A stretch of DNA of 55,531 nucleotides from JBOGED01 sp050743205 (GCA_050743205.1 JBOGEA010000002.1:1-55531), one strand, 5' to 3'. Numbered from the stretch's first letter, positions 37,725 to 46,394 are shown. The notes: generated by a model not told the origin, from the letters alone. A program made the numbers and translations.

Positions 37725-38918
37725 ATGCAGACAAGAACCCCAAAATCCGCGCCGGCACTCGCGCCTGTTCACACCGGCCTCTTGCAGCGATGCCACGGAT
37801 CGCCCTGCTCCCCGGCCGGCTGCAGGGCACATCAAGGAGGCGCTGCGGCCCCGCCGATCGTCCACGACGTCCTGCGCTCTCCCGGCCACCCTTTACAGAC
37901 GCCGACCCGATTGTTTATGGAGTCACGATTGGGGCGTGACTTCAGCGCCGTACGGGTGCACACCGACACGCAAGCCGCAGCGTCAGCTCGGGCAGTCGAC
38001 GCGCTGGCGTACACGGTCGGAGACCACGTGGTCTTTGGACCGGGTCGGGCTCCGTCCATCACAGGTGAGGGAAGGCGCCTGCTCATCCATGAACTCACGC
38101 ACGTCGCGCAGCAACAGCGACAGCCCCACCCAGAGCCGCCCACCGACATCCGGGTCAGCCACCCCGCTGATCCCGCTGAACGCGAGGCCGACGCGACCGC
38201 AGCCGACGTGCTTCACGGCAACCAGGCCGAGGTCGAAGCCCGCACTCACCATGTGCTGGCCCGCCAGGACGCCAGCGCCCCAACGCCGATCCCCAGTCCT
38301 CAGTTGCCCGAGATCACCACTCCACAGCCCATCAACGCCCGTGTCAATCCCGACGGCAGCGCCAACCTTCAGGTGAACAGGGTCAATGTTGTCCTCAAGC
38401 CGGATGTCCACAGCAGCGATATCGCCATGAGCAATCAGGCGAAGACAACCTTCGATATCAGTTACGGCGCGATCAAGTGGACCGGCACAAGCGGGACGAT
38501 CAGTTATTTCACTGGCCCAGGCACTCCGCACGTCGCAATTCAGACCACCTATGGACCAGGCGCCACGAGGTCTTCCCCGTCTGGCTACGGTCGAGGAACG
38601 ACACCCGCTGACGTGGCGGCTGGAGACACCAGCATCGGATTCCATGAGGGCCGACACGGATTGGACCTCATCGAGTTCCTGTCTCAGAACCCATTCCCTC
38701 GATTCACGGGCGGCAAGGGTATGACGATCGAGCAGTTCAAACGTGCTCGCACCGCTTACTACGACGCCATAGCCCGCTATCGCGAGAACATGGACCGCTA
38801 CGCTACATTGCAGAACGATTGCGTGGGGAAGACAATCGACCAGCACAACCGAGAAAACGGGTTCACCACGTCCATCTGCCAGCAAGTCCCGGCGGCTCCG
38901 AAGGATAAAACACCCTGA
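37725..38918 (+). CDS. eCIS effector candidate 3: DUF4157 + second HExxH domain
   Basis: 397 residues from the ATG at 37725, with GGAGA upstream (a GTG at 37704 overlapping the previous stop is the alternative). The leader LLQRCHGSPCSPAGC lies at ~19-33. The DUF4157 core (~43-130) contains RDFSAVRVHTDTQAAASARAVDALAYTVGDHVVFG and HELTH (122-126), then HPADPAEREADATAADVL. The C-terminal domain (~200-397) is beta-rich. It then gives GDTSIGFHEGRHGLDLIEFL with a second zinc-protease-like HEGRH (307-311), followed by a coiled helix (QFKRARTAYYDAIARYREN). It is a likely metalloprotease toxin of unassigned family. It is the last gene of the operon. Confidence 0.8.
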   Translation: MQTRTPKSAPALAPVHTGLLQRCHGSPCSPAGCRAHQGGAAAPPIVHDVLRSPGHPLQTPTRLFMESRLGRDFSAVRVHTDTQAAASARAVDALAYTVGDHVVFGPGRAPSITGEGRRLLIHELTHVAQQQRQPHPEPPTDIRVSHPADPAEREADATAADVLHGNQAEVEARTHHVLARQDASAPTPIPSPQLPEITTPQPINARVNPDGSANLQVNRVNVVLKPDVHSSDIAMSNQAKTTFDISYGAIKWTGTSGTISYFTGPGTPHVAIQTTYGPGATRSSPSGYGRGTTPADVAAGDTSIGFHEGRHGLDLIEFLSQNPFPRFTGGKGMTIEQFKRARTAYYDAIARYRENMDRYATLQNDCVGKTIDQHNRENGFTTSICQQVPAAPKDKTP

Positions 38919-38923
38919 TGCCT

Positions 38924-38971
38924 GCACTGTGAACGTTAGTCCGGTATTTCGGAGTAACCATTCACAGTACG
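38924..38971. terminator. Imperfect palindrome ending the eCIS operon
   Basis: GCACTGTGAA and TTCACAGTAC arms enclose a shorter imperfect stem (GTTAGTCCGG / CGGAGTAAC). The structure starts 5 bp after the stop of effector 3, so it probably terminates the operon. It is a diverged relative of the perfect palindrome at 4578-4625. Confidence 0.65.
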
Positions 38972-39512
38972 CTCAGCGGCGACCCGCGCCGTTGCGGATG
39001 AGCGCCTCCATCTGCTGGGGGGAGGCCGAGTTGGGTCGTGGAGGAGGCGGCGGTAGATGCGGTATTGGCGGAGGGCCTCGGAGGGGTTGCCCTCGGCGAG
39101 GTAGGCGCGGATGAGGGCGCGGTGGGCGCTTTCGCGCAGGGGCTCGCCGGCGATCGCCGCCAGGCCGGCGTCGATGGCCTGGCTGTAGCGGCCCTCTGCG
39201 GTCAGCTAACCGCAGAGGGCCTCAAGGGCGTGGAGGCGGAGCTGGTGGAAGCGCTCGCGCTCGATGAGCACCCAGTCGTCATACCAGTCCGGCAGGAGGT
39301 CACCGGCCAGCGAGACCTCCGCGAACGCCAAGTGGTCGCACGCCACCCGCTGGTCGACGATGCCGCGCGCGAGCGCCTCCGTCTCCCGCAGGTCCACACC
39401 CACATCGGCGCACAGCCGCACGTGCGTCGCGGTCGCATCGACGGGCCGGCGTCCGGGCAGGTTGAGGCGCCACAGGGCTGAGCGCAGGTTCGCGCCAGCG
39501 CGGCGCTCAGTC
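38972..39512 (-). pseudogene. Partial degenerate copy of the 41125-41841 BTAD regulator gene
   Basis: This segment is nearly identical to 41123-41665, including the 3' flank. It lacks the first ~75 codons (similarity stops at ~39512). It also has an in-frame TAG where the intact gene has a Gln codon (near 39203) and an extra G near 39030. The surviving frame reads RLCADVGVDLRETEALARGIVDQRV ... LLPDWYDDWVLIERERFHQLRLHALEALCG before the stop. Confidence 0.8.
39191..39220. repeat. Perfect inverted repeat within the BTAD pseudogene
   Basis: GCCCTCTGCGGT and ACCGCAGAGGGC flank a 6-nt loop. The parental copy at ~41349-41380 has only a quasi-palindrome here. The clustered differences turn it perfect and create the stop codon. 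Confidence 0.75.
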
Positions 39513-39567
39513 GAGACGAGTTCGGCCGGATGCGGTAACCGCGGGCTCGAGCGGAAGGGGCGTGCGG

Positions 39568-40110
39568 TCAGGACGCTTGGAGTTGCGCGACGAGCCCGCG
39601 CTCATCGTCGGTGAGCACCGGCAGCTGGCGACGCAGTTCGAGGGTGGCGTTAATCGCAGCGATCAGCGGCCAGGGGATGTCGTCCTCCACGGGCACACTG
39701 AGGTCGTCGCGGAACCACCGTGCAACTTCGGGCCAGTGCCACAAAGCGTTGCGAGCGGTCTGCCGGTTCGCTGGGGCGGGAAAGCCGCCTGGTCCCCGCT
39801 CACCGGCAACGAGCAGACGGATGCTTTCTCGGGTCCGTCCAAGTCGGCGGGCGATCTCACTCATGGTGACCAGCTCATCTGGCTCGACCCGCACTGCCCG
39901 AGCACCAGGCACGGCCGTTTCCACTGCCGTGATCGCGCTGCTCAGCGCTTCCCCGAATGAGGGTGCCTCTCGGTCGAAGGCGGCGCGTTGCACTCCGACC
40001 GACGTTCCGAAGGTCGCGTCGTCGCAGCCTGCCTCGAACAGCGCGTTCTGCGCGGCGTCAGTCTGGAGATCGGCGCCGGTGACGATCAACGTGAAACTAT
40101 GGGTTGGCAT
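39568..40110 (-). CDS. HTH DNA-binding protein, HicB-like antitoxin candidate
   Basis: About 180 residues from the cluster of three ATGs at 40116-40110. The N-terminal ~75 residues (HSFTLIVTGADLQTDAAQNALFEAGCDDATFG) form a HicB/partner-like alpha-beta fold. Next comes LVTMSEIARRLGRTRESIRLLVAGERGPGGFP, a MerR/excisionase-type helix-turn-helix, and WHWPEVARWF. It overlaps the upstream HicA-like gene. This pair is common in Actinomycetota and has the layout of a toxin-antitoxin unit; activity is unproven. Confidence 0.6.
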   Translation of the reverse strand: MPTHSFTLIVTGADLQTDAAQNALFEAGCDDATFGTSVGVQRAAFDREAPSFGEALSSAITAVETAVPGARAVRVEPDELVTMSEIARRLGRTRESIRLLVAGERGPGGFPAPANRQTARNALWHWPEVARWFRDDLSVPVEDDIPWPLIAAINATLELRRQLPVLTDDERGLVAQLQAS

Positions 40111-40354
40111 CATCATTCTTCTGAGCGGGGATATGCGGACAGCCATCGACGGCCTGCTGAAGGCGGCGGGCATGGAGATGCGGGTTGCGGGGCGTGGACC
40201 ATACCGACTCCTGGCAGCCGTCGCGACTCGACTCTGGGCAGCGGAGCACGCCCCAGCGGTGACCTGCCGCCGTGGGCATAACCGTCCACCCGGCCAACTC
40301 GGCAGCGCGTAACGCCTCCTCGACCTCCTTCTTCGGATGCCGCCGCCTGGCCAT
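40097..40354 (-). CDS. HicA-like small protein, toxin candidate
   Basis: 85 residues from ATG 40354 (an ATG at 40369 would add five). RHPKKEVEEALRAAELAGWTVMPTAAGHRWGVLRCP resembles the HicA dsRBD-like fold, including a GHRWG segment in the position of the catalytic histidine. A Cys-containing loop and TPRNPHLHARRLQQAV follow. The gene overlaps the downstream HTH partner by about 14 bp. The upstream CAAAGTCAAC / GTTGGTCTTTG inverted repeat may be the operator. Confidence 0.6.
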   Translation of the reverse strand: MARRRHPKKEVEEALRAAELAGWTVMPTAAGHRWGVLRCPESSRDGCQESVWSTPRNPHLHARRLQQAVDGCPHIPAQKNDDANP

Positions 40355-40356
40355 GG

Positions 40357-40391
40357 CAAAGTCAACCATTACCGTTGGTCTTTGTCAACAC
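40357..40391 (-). promoter_or_regulatory. Possible operator of the HicA-like/HTH pair
   Basis: Two GTTGAC copies on the minus strand (40389-40383 and 40366-40360) flank an imperfect inverted repeat just upstream of the first start codon. A TTGACA could be a -35 box, but no -10 box is found at a normal distance. Confidence 0.3.
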
Positions 40392-40706
40392 CGACTGGTT
40401 GCGTGGCTGGCACAGAAGCGAACAGGCCGAACTGCGAGAGGCAATCCGCCCGGCAGCGCCAGCCGCAACTGGTGGGTCCTGTGCCGGACTCGCCTCGACA
40501 TCTTCAGACCGAATGGACGTTGGGGGACGTTGAGCACAGCCACTCGTGAACCACAGCCGCGGGCGCCGACGCTTTCCGGCGGGAGGTTGTCCGCAGCGGC
40601 GACGGGTGGCGGCGCCGACGCCTGCTCATCCTCAAGCGAGGGCGCTGGAGCTGTCCAAGGTGCTGGTGCGTGGTCCCGAAGCCGCGCGAGGGGCTGTTCT
40701 CGCCGC
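40392..40706. other. Intergenic stretch without a recognised gene
   Basis: Open frames cross this stretch on both strands but none has family features. It is bounded by the HicA-like upstream region and the TPR fragment. Confidence 0.35.
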
Positions 40707-41127
40707 GTGACCGAGTTGCGGTGGGGCGCCGGGAACGCGGAGGTGTGCCGCCTGGTTGCATCCCGGAGCAGCGTGCCGGCGCCTGCCCGTGGCTTGGTGC
40801 CGCGGACGCCTGCCGCAGAGCGGATCGAGGCGATCCGTGTGCTGCACCCGGCGGTCACGGTCGCTCCCGAGTCCCCATGGGCGTGGGTGCAGCTCGGCGT
40901 GGTCTCGCTCGTGCGGCAGGACCACGGCACGGTGGGGGAGGCCCTGCCGCGGGCGCTCGACCTCGACCCCCGCAACGAGGAGGCGCGCTATCACCTGGCC
41001 CTGCTCCACGTGCTGGTCGGCGCCCTCGACGACGCGCGAGGCACCTTCGTCGAGCTCGCGGCGGAACAAGGCGATTGGACCACCGAGGCCGCCGCGATGC
41101 TGGGGCGGCTGCGGCCCGCTGCGCTCA
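40707..41127 (+). pseudogene. TPR-containing fragment
   Basis: In one plus frame, residues such as HPAVTVAPESPWAWVQLGVVSL, EALPRALDLDPRNEEARYHLALLHVLVGALDDARGTFVEL form two to three TPR helices. There is no convincing start, and the frame runs antisense into the BTAD gene without a stop of its own. It is best read as the 3' remnant of a TPR gene cut by the BTAD segment. A short functional TPR protein from GTG 40707 cannot be excluded. Confidence 0.45.
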
Positions 41128-41841
41128 GCGGCGACCCGCCCCGCCTTGGACGAGCGCCTCCATCTGCTGCGAGGGCCGGACGCCGAGTTGGTCGTGGAGG
41201 AGGCGGCGGTAGATGTGGTATTGGCGGAGGGCTTCGGAGGGGTTGCCCTCGGCGAGGTAGGCGCGGATGAGGGCGCGGTGGGCGCTTTCACGCAGGGGCT
41301 CGCCGGCGATCGCCGCCAGGCCGGCGTCGATGGCCTGGCTGTAGCGGCCGGCGGCGGTGAGCTGGCCGCAGAGGGCCTCAAGGGCGTGGAGGCGGAGCTG
41401 GTGGAAGCGCTCGCGCTCGATGAGCACCCAGTCGTCGTACCAGTCCGGCAGGAGGTCACCGGCCAGCGAGACCTCCGCGAACTCCAGGTGGTCGCACCGC
41501 ACCCGCTGGTCGACGATGCCGCGCGCGAGCGCCTCCGTCTCCCGCAGGTCCACACCCACGTCGGCGCACAGCCGCACGTGCGTCGCGGTCGCGTCGACGG
41601 GCCGGCGTCCGGGCAGGTTGAGGCGCCACAGGGCAGAGCGCAGGTTCGCGCCGGCGCGGCGCTCCGTGGTGTCGGTCCACAGGCTGCCGGCGACGAACGC
41701 GCGGAGCAGGGGCCGGTAGTGGAGGGCGAGGAAGGCCAGCACCCGCTGAGCGCTCAAGGGCAGGCTGACGCGCTGGCCGTCGCAGGTCAGCTCGAATCCC
41801 TCCAGCAGCCCGAGCTGGATACCCGCCACGCCGATGCCCAT
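41125..41841 (-). CDS. Short BTAD-domain (SARP-like) regulator
   Basis: 238 residues from ATG 41841. The N-terminal winged-helix part (LGLLEGFELTCDGQRVSLPLSAQRVLAFLALHYRPLLRAFVAGSLWTD) and the BTAD part (EALCGQLTAAGRYSQAIDAGLAAIAGEPLRESAHRALIRAYLAEGNPSEALRQYHIYRRLLHDQLGVRPS) are complete. There is no NB-ARC or TPR extension. SARPs activate secondary-metabolism and stress genes. A partial decayed copy lies at 38972-39512. The 3' end is antisense to the TPR fragment. Confidence 0.85.
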   Translation of the reverse strand: MGIGVAGIQLGLLEGFELTCDGQRVSLPLSAQRVLAFLALHYRPLLRAFVAGSLWTDTTERRAGANLRSALWRLNLPGRRPVDATATHVRLCADVGVDLRETEALARGIVDQRVRCDHLEFAEVSLAGDLLPDWYDDWVLIERERFHQLRLHALEALCGQLTAAGRYSQAIDAGLAAIAGEPLRESAHRALIRAYLAEGNPSEALRQYHIYRRLLHDQLGVRPSQQMEALVQGGAGRR

Positions 41842-41940
41842 GAGCGCTCCCGATGCGCTTGTCGCCCCGCGCCGAAACGAGCGCGTGGCAATAAGATGAG
41901 CGACCGCCGTCACCACGCCGTCACTGACGCATCACCGCCC

Positions 41941-42147
41941 TCAGGAGGCGTCGTCGAGGAAGCGCTCGAGCCATCGGCGGACGGCCTCGCAGGTCTCCTC
42001 CGCGGTGGCCGTCGCCGTCACGGTCTGCTCGGTCCCGGTGATGTCGATCCTCTGGGTGATCCGCGCCCGGAAGGTCGACTGGTCGTCGCCCTCGATCCAG
42101 GCGCGGACGAGGAGGAGCCCGGTGCGCTCGCCCGGCGAGGTCGACAT
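41941..42147 (-). CDS. Small conserved protein next to the BTAD genes
   Basis: 68 residues from ATG 42147. The sequence TGLLLVRAWIEGDDQSTFRARITQRIDI then TATATAEETCEAVRRWLERFLDDAS gives two or three strands and a terminal helix. The same layout is known beside short BTAD regulators in actinobacteria. Function is unknown. It lies between two BTAD genes on the same strand. Confidence 0.6.
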   Translation of the reverse strand: MSTSPGERTGLLLVRAWIEGDDQSTFRARITQRIDITGTEQTVTATATAEETCEAVRRWLERFLDDAS

Positions 42148-42181
42148 GCGGTCATCCTCGGCGGCGGCCGTCACCGCATCG

Positions 42182-42219
42182 TCATCCAGCTGGTTGCAGC
42201 CCCGCAACCAGCTGGATGA
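42182..42219. terminator. Perfect inverted repeat at the 3' end of the BTAD gene
   Basis: TCATCCAGCTGGTTGC and GCAACCAGCTGGATGA are exact complements around a 6-nt spacer. The BTAD stop codon is the outermost triplet. The structure therefore codes for the last residues (IQLVAGLQPAG) and may also terminate transcription. No T-run follows. Confidence 0.5.
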
Positions 42220-42967
42220 TCAGCGGTGAGGGCGCGATGCCCAGCTCGTCCCAGAGAAGCCGGCGATACCAGCGGTATTCGCGCAGGGCCTCGCAGTGGT
42301 TGCCCTGGGCGAGATGAACTGAGATCAGCACACGGTGCGCGCTCTCGCGCAGCGGCTCACCGTGCACCGCGGCGAGCCCGGCCTCGACCGCCTCGGCGTG
42401 GCGGCCGAGGGCGAGGAGCCGCTCGCACAGCGCCTCCAACCCGTGCAGGCAGAGCTGGCGCAGCCGCTCACGCTCGATGAGGACCCAGTCGTCCGCGGTC
42501 CAGTCCGGCAGCAGCTGCCCGGTCAACGCAGCGGGATCGAAGTCCTCCGCCCGGCAGGGGGCCGACCGATCGGTCAGCCGATGGACCGCGGCCACGACCT
42601 CCCGCGCGTCGACGGCCACCCCGTCCGCCAGGCCCAGGTGCCTGCTCGTCGCGCACACCACGGGCAGACCTGGACGGCGCAGCCGCCACAGCGCCGACCG
42701 CAGGCTCGCCGCCGAGCCCGCCTGGGTGCTGTCCGGCCAGAGGCTGCCCGCCACGTGGACGCGCAGCACGGGATGCGGGTGGAGCGCGAGGAAGGCGAGC
42801 AGCCGCTGCGCGCTGAGGGGCACGACGACCTCGGCATCCTGTTGCGCGAGCCCGAACCCGCCCATCAGGGCGAGGCGAAGCCGCCTCGGCTCGCTTGCGC
42901 CGTCCGCCGGGCTCGTCGTGGGATGCCGCAGGGGAACACCGAGACCCATGCCGCCCTCCGAACCCAT
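42182..42967 (-). CDS. Short BTAD-domain (SARP-like) regulator
   Basis: About 261 residues from ATG 42967 (an upstream start at 43018 would add 17). LRLALMGGFGLAQQDAEVVVPLSAQRLLAFLALHPHPVLRVHVAGSLWPD is the winged helix, and EALCERLLALGRHAEAVEAGLAAVHGEPLRESAHRVLISVHLAQGNHCEALREYRWYRRLLWDELGIAPS is the BTAD part. It is paralogous to the 41125 gene. The last codons lie inside the palindrome 42182-42219. Confidence 0.85.
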   Translation of the reverse strand: MGSEGGMGLGVPLRHPTTSPADGASEPRRLRLALMGGFGLAQQDAEVVVPLSAQRLLAFLALHPHPVLRVHVAGSLWPDSTQAGSAASLRSALWRLRRPGLPVVCATSRHLGLADGVAVDAREVVAAVHRLTDRSAPCRAEDFDPAALTGQLLPDWTADDWVLIERERLRQLCLHGLEALCERLLALGRHAEAVEAGLAAVHGEPLRESAHRVLISVHLAQGNHCEALREYRWYRRLLWDELGIAPSPLIIQLVAGLQPAG

Positions 42968-43090
42968 CGTCAGCCGTCCAGCCCGCAGTAAACCCGCTCT
43001 CAGATGCGATGGTCGCACTAGTTGACAGAGCGATCAAGAGCGGCGCTGACGACGGCCGGCAAAGGGCGGCCTCGCCATCTCAGCATTGCT

Positions 43091-43144
43091 CTCCCCGAAC
43101 AGGGACTTCGGGGCGCATATGACCCGAAGTCCCTGTTCGGGGAG
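43091..43144. terminator. Terminator-like hairpin after the AfsR-like gene
   Basis: 22-nt arms (CTCCCCGAACAGGGACTTCGGG and its exact complement) surround the loop GCGCATATGA. It lies 38 bp downstream of the minus-strand AfsR-like gene. The loop shares GGGCGCATA with the hairpin at 47203-47256. Confidence 0.7.
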
Positions 43145-43181
43145 CCTTCACAGCAAGCTGATCGGCGGGGCGCGGGCTGGA

Positions 43182-46100
43182 TCAGGAGCGTCCGAGGGCG
43201 ACCGCGTCCTCCAGAGGCATTGCCCGGCCCGCGGAGAATGCGGCGGTGAAGGCGGCCTCGCCGAGCGCGGCGCGGGTTTGGTCTACGGCGCGCTCGTGGC
43301 GGGCCTGCAACGACAGTGGCTGGACGGAGCCGGTCGTGGTTCGGATCCTCTCGGCCGCGCCCAGCAGCCGGGCGGCCCGCTCGGGCTCGGCGCCCGCGGC
43401 GTCCAGCTGGGCCAGCCCCTCGAGGGACGCCGCCAGGGGCCAGGGCATGCCCGCCCGATGGGAGATCTCCAGCGCCTCCTGAAATGCCGCTCTGGCGGTG
43501 GCGCCGTCGCCACCCGCCGCGCTGGCCACACCGGTCCGGGTCAGCGTCCCGACCAGAACGAAGACGTCGCCCAGACGCCGGGCCCGCGCGGTCCCCTCGG
43601 CGAGCAGCCGCTGGGCGGCGGTGTGGTCGCCCTCGTTTGCCACCAGCACACCGAGCACGGCGTGGATGCCGACGAGGAACAGCTGGCGGAACTCCTGGAT
43701 GTATGCCAGGGCCTCCTCGCAGATCGCGCGTGCCTCAGCGTGGCGGCCCTCGGCGGCGACCACCGTGCCCAGCGCCTCCAGGGCCATCACCTCATACTCC
43801 CGGTCACCCGAGGAGGCCGCGAGGGCGCGGGCATCGTGGAGCCGCTGGCGGGCGGCTGGGTAGTCGCCCTGCTCGAACTCAAGCCATCCGATTAGGTAGA
43901 GCGCGCGCGTCAGGTTGTACCAGCTCTCGCCGCCGCTGGAGGCGCGGAACTCCTCAGCTCGGGCGCGGGCATCGCTGTAGCGGCCCTGGCGCTGGGCCAC
44001 CCAACCAAGCCAGATGAGCGAGGACGCCGCCAGCGCCCCGTCGTCCACCTCACGGGCGATCGCCAGGCTCTCCTGCAGCAGCAGGCCAGCCCGCTCCAAC
44101 TCGCCCCGCATCATCGCGAGGTTGGCGACGTTCTTGAGCGCCTTTCCGACCTCACGGCGATGGCCGGAGCGGCGCGCCAGGGCCAGGGCCTGATCGGCCA
44201 AGCGGACCGCCCCCTCCAGATCACCCGCCCGCCAGGTCAGATGCGACACCCTGCCCATGACCGCCGCCGTCCTGGCATCCTCCTCGTCGGCGTTGCCCGT
44301 GCGCCGGGACAGCATCTCCATCCACGCGCGACCCTCGTGGAGGTGGCCGCCCAGCCACCACAGCGGGTAGAGCGCCTGGGCCATGCGCAGCCCCACCTGC
44401 TGACCGTCCACGCCCTCGGCGCTCCACTCGAGGGCGGCGCTGAAGTTGTCGTGCTCCACCGCCAACCGCTCGAGGACTGTTCCTCCGTCGACCCCGAACA
44501 CCCTGGTCTGGGCGTCTTCGGCAAGCCTCAGGCACCAGTCGCGGTGGCGCGTGCGCACGTCCGCGTCCTCGCCGGCCTCAACGAGCCGCTCCCACGCGTA
44601 CTGGCGGATGGTCTCGAGCAGCCGGTAACGCGCGACCCCCTTCCAGTCCGCTCTCGACACCACCGACTTGTTCACGAGCCGGGCGAGCAGGTCGAGCACC
44701 TCGTCGTCATCCACGCCATCACCGGCGCAGACCGCCTCCACCGCATCCAGACCGAAACCACCCGTGAACACGGACAGGCGCCGGAACAGGATGCGCTCGG
44801 ACGGGCCGAGCAGGTCATGGCTCCACTCCACCGCCGCGCGCAGCGTGTGGTGGCGGGGCAGCGCTGTCCGGCTCCCTGTCCGCAGCAGCCGGAAGCGGTC
44901 ACCGAGGCGGTCGGCGATCTGCCGCACGGTCAGCACCGGCACCCGCGCCGCGGCCAGCTCGATGGCGAGGGGGATCCCGTCCAGGTGCGCGCACACCTGG
45001 ATCAGCGCGGGGACGTCGTCCGCGCTCAGCAACAGCTCAGGCCGCGCCGCGTGAGCCCGGTCCACGAACAGGCGCACCGCCTCGTAGTGGAGGAGCTGCT
45101 CCAACGAGGACGCCTCGCCGAGCTGAGGAGACGACAGCGACGGCACATGCCAGGCGACCTCGCCGGGGACGCCGAGCGCCTCCTGGCTGGTCGCGAGCAC
45201 ACGCAGCTGGGGGCAGGCGCGCAGCAGCCGGTCGACGAGCGCGGCGCACGCCGCCACGAGGTGCTCGCAGTTGTCGAGCACGAGCAGGAGGCGGCGGGCA
45301 CGCAGGCGATCGATGAGCAGGTCGACGGGCGAGCGTCCCGGCTCTTGGCGGACCCCGAGAGCGCTGGCCACCGTCCCAGGGACCACACCGGGATCGGTGA
45401 GGGCGGCGAGGGCGGCGAACCAGGCGCCGTCGGGCAGCTCACCCGCCAGCCCGGCCGCCACCTCAACCGCGAGCCGGGTTTTGCCACAGCCGCCCGCACC
45501 GGTCAGGGTGACGAGCCGTGTCGTCTCGAGGAGCTTGCGGACCTCCCGCACGTCCAGCTCCCGACCCACGAAGCTGGTGAGCTGGACGGGTAGGTTGGAC
45601 GCCGCCCCGGGCGGCTCACCAGCCTCAGGCCGGACCCACTCCAGCTCCGGTCGCTGAAGGAGGATGTCCTCCTCCAGGCGACGCAGCGCGGCCCCAGGCG
45701 CGAGCCCCAACTCGTCGATGAGACGGGAGCGGATCGTCTGGTATGCCTGGAGGGCTTCGGCCTGCCGCCCGCCGCGGTACAGCGCGAGCATCAGCTGCAG
45801 CCAGAGGCGCTCCCGCAACGGGTGCTCGCCGACGAATGCCTCCAGCTCTCCCACCAGCTGGCTGTGGCGTCCCAGGGAAAGGTCGGCCTCCACACGGTCT
45901 TCGATCGCGGTGAGCCGCAGCTCCTCCAGACGGGCGATCTCGCTTCGGCTCCATGAGGGCGAGATGAAGTCCGCCAGCGGAGGCCCTCGCCACAGCTCCA
46001 AAGCCTTTCGCAACACGGTCGCAGCTAACGCGACCTCATCCGCGGCGAGCGCTTGACGACCCGCGGCCACCAGACGCTCGAACCGGATCGCGTCGATCTG

Positions 46101-46394
46101 GTCGGGATCGCACTCCAGCACATAACCCCGCGCCCGCGCCAGCAGCGCAACCTTCCCCGCTCCCCCGGCCCTGTCCAGCGCCTTGCGCAACCGGGCCACA
46201 TGGCTGCGCAGCGTCGTCCAGGCGCCTTGGGGAGGCGACCCCTCCCACAGCTGCTCCACCAGCATGTCAGTCGGGATCACCTTGTTGGCGCTCAGGAGCA
46301 GCAGGGCCAGAAGCGCGCGCTGCCTGCTCCCGGCCACCGGGACCACGCCCCCGGCGCCCACCACCTCGAGAGGCCCCAAGATGCGGAACTCCAT
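43182..46394 (-). CDS. AfsR-like regulator: winged helix, BTAD, NB-ARC and TPR
   Basis: 1070 residues. Winged helix ~1-95 (MEFRILGPLEVVG ... AWTTLRSHVARLRKAL), BTAD ~100-245, then SFVGRELDVREVRKLLE and Walker A GAGGCGKT (299-306), LLLVLDNCEHL (Walker B), LATSQEALGVPGE and the GxP-type IPLAIELAAARVPVL, as in NB-ARC/SARP fusions. From ~650 to the end TPR-like helices follow. It belongs to the AfsR family of ATP-controlled transcriptional activators; the target genes are unknown. It is divergent from the sigma-factor gene, with a 200-bp shared promoter region (46395-46596). Confidence 0.93.
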   Translation of the reverse strand: MEFRILGPLEVVGAGGVVPVAGSRQRALLALLLLSANKVIPTDMLVEQLWEGSPPQGAWTTLRSHVARLRKALDRAGGAGKVALLARARGYVLECDPDQIDAIRFERLVAAGRQALAADEVALAATVLRKALELWRGPPLADFISPSWSRSEIARLEELRLTAIEDRVEADLSLGRHSQLVGELEAFVGEHPLRERLWLQLMLALYRGGRQAEALQAYQTIRSRLIDELGLAPGAALRRLEEDILLQRPELEWVRPEAGEPPGAASNLPVQLTSFVGRELDVREVRKLLETTRLVTLTGAGGCGKTRLAVEVAAGLAGELPDGAWFAALAALTDPGVVPGTVASALGVRQEPGRSPVDLLIDRLRARRLLLVLDNCEHLVAACAALVDRLLRACPQLRVLATSQEALGVPGEVAWHVPSLSSPQLGEASSLEQLLHYEAVRLFVDRAHAARPELLLSADDVPALIQVCAHLDGIPLAIELAAARVPVLTVRQIADRLGDRFRLLRTGSRTALPRHHTLRAAVEWSHDLLGPSERILFRRLSVFTGGFGLDAVEAVCAGDGVDDDEVLDLLARLVNKSVVSRADWKGVARYRLLETIRQYAWERLVEAGEDADVRTRHRDWCLRLAEDAQTRVFGVDGGTVLERLAVEHDNFSAALEWSAEGVDGQQVGLRMAQALYPLWWLGGHLHEGRAWMEMLSRRTGNADEEDARTAAVMGRVSHLTWRAGDLEGAVRLADQALALARRSGHRREVGKALKNVANLAMMRGELERAGLLLQESLAIAREVDDGALAASSLIWLGWVAQRQGRYSDARARAEEFRASSGGESWYNLTRALYLIGWLEFEQGDYPAARQRLHDARALAASSGDREYEVMALEALGTVVAAEGRHAEARAICEEALAYIQEFRQLFLVGIHAVLGVLVANEGDHTAAQRLLAEGTARARRLGDVFVLVGTLTRTGVASAAGGDGATARAAFQEALEISHRAGMPWPLAASLEGLAQLDAAGAEPERAARLLGAAERIRTTTGSVQPLSLQARHERAVDQTRAALGEAAFTAAFSAGRAMPLEDAVALGRS

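Noticed and set aside
38980..39481. Plus-strand ORFs over the BTAD copy
   Set aside because: They are antisense to sequence that is clearly homologous to the BTAD gene at 41125-41841.
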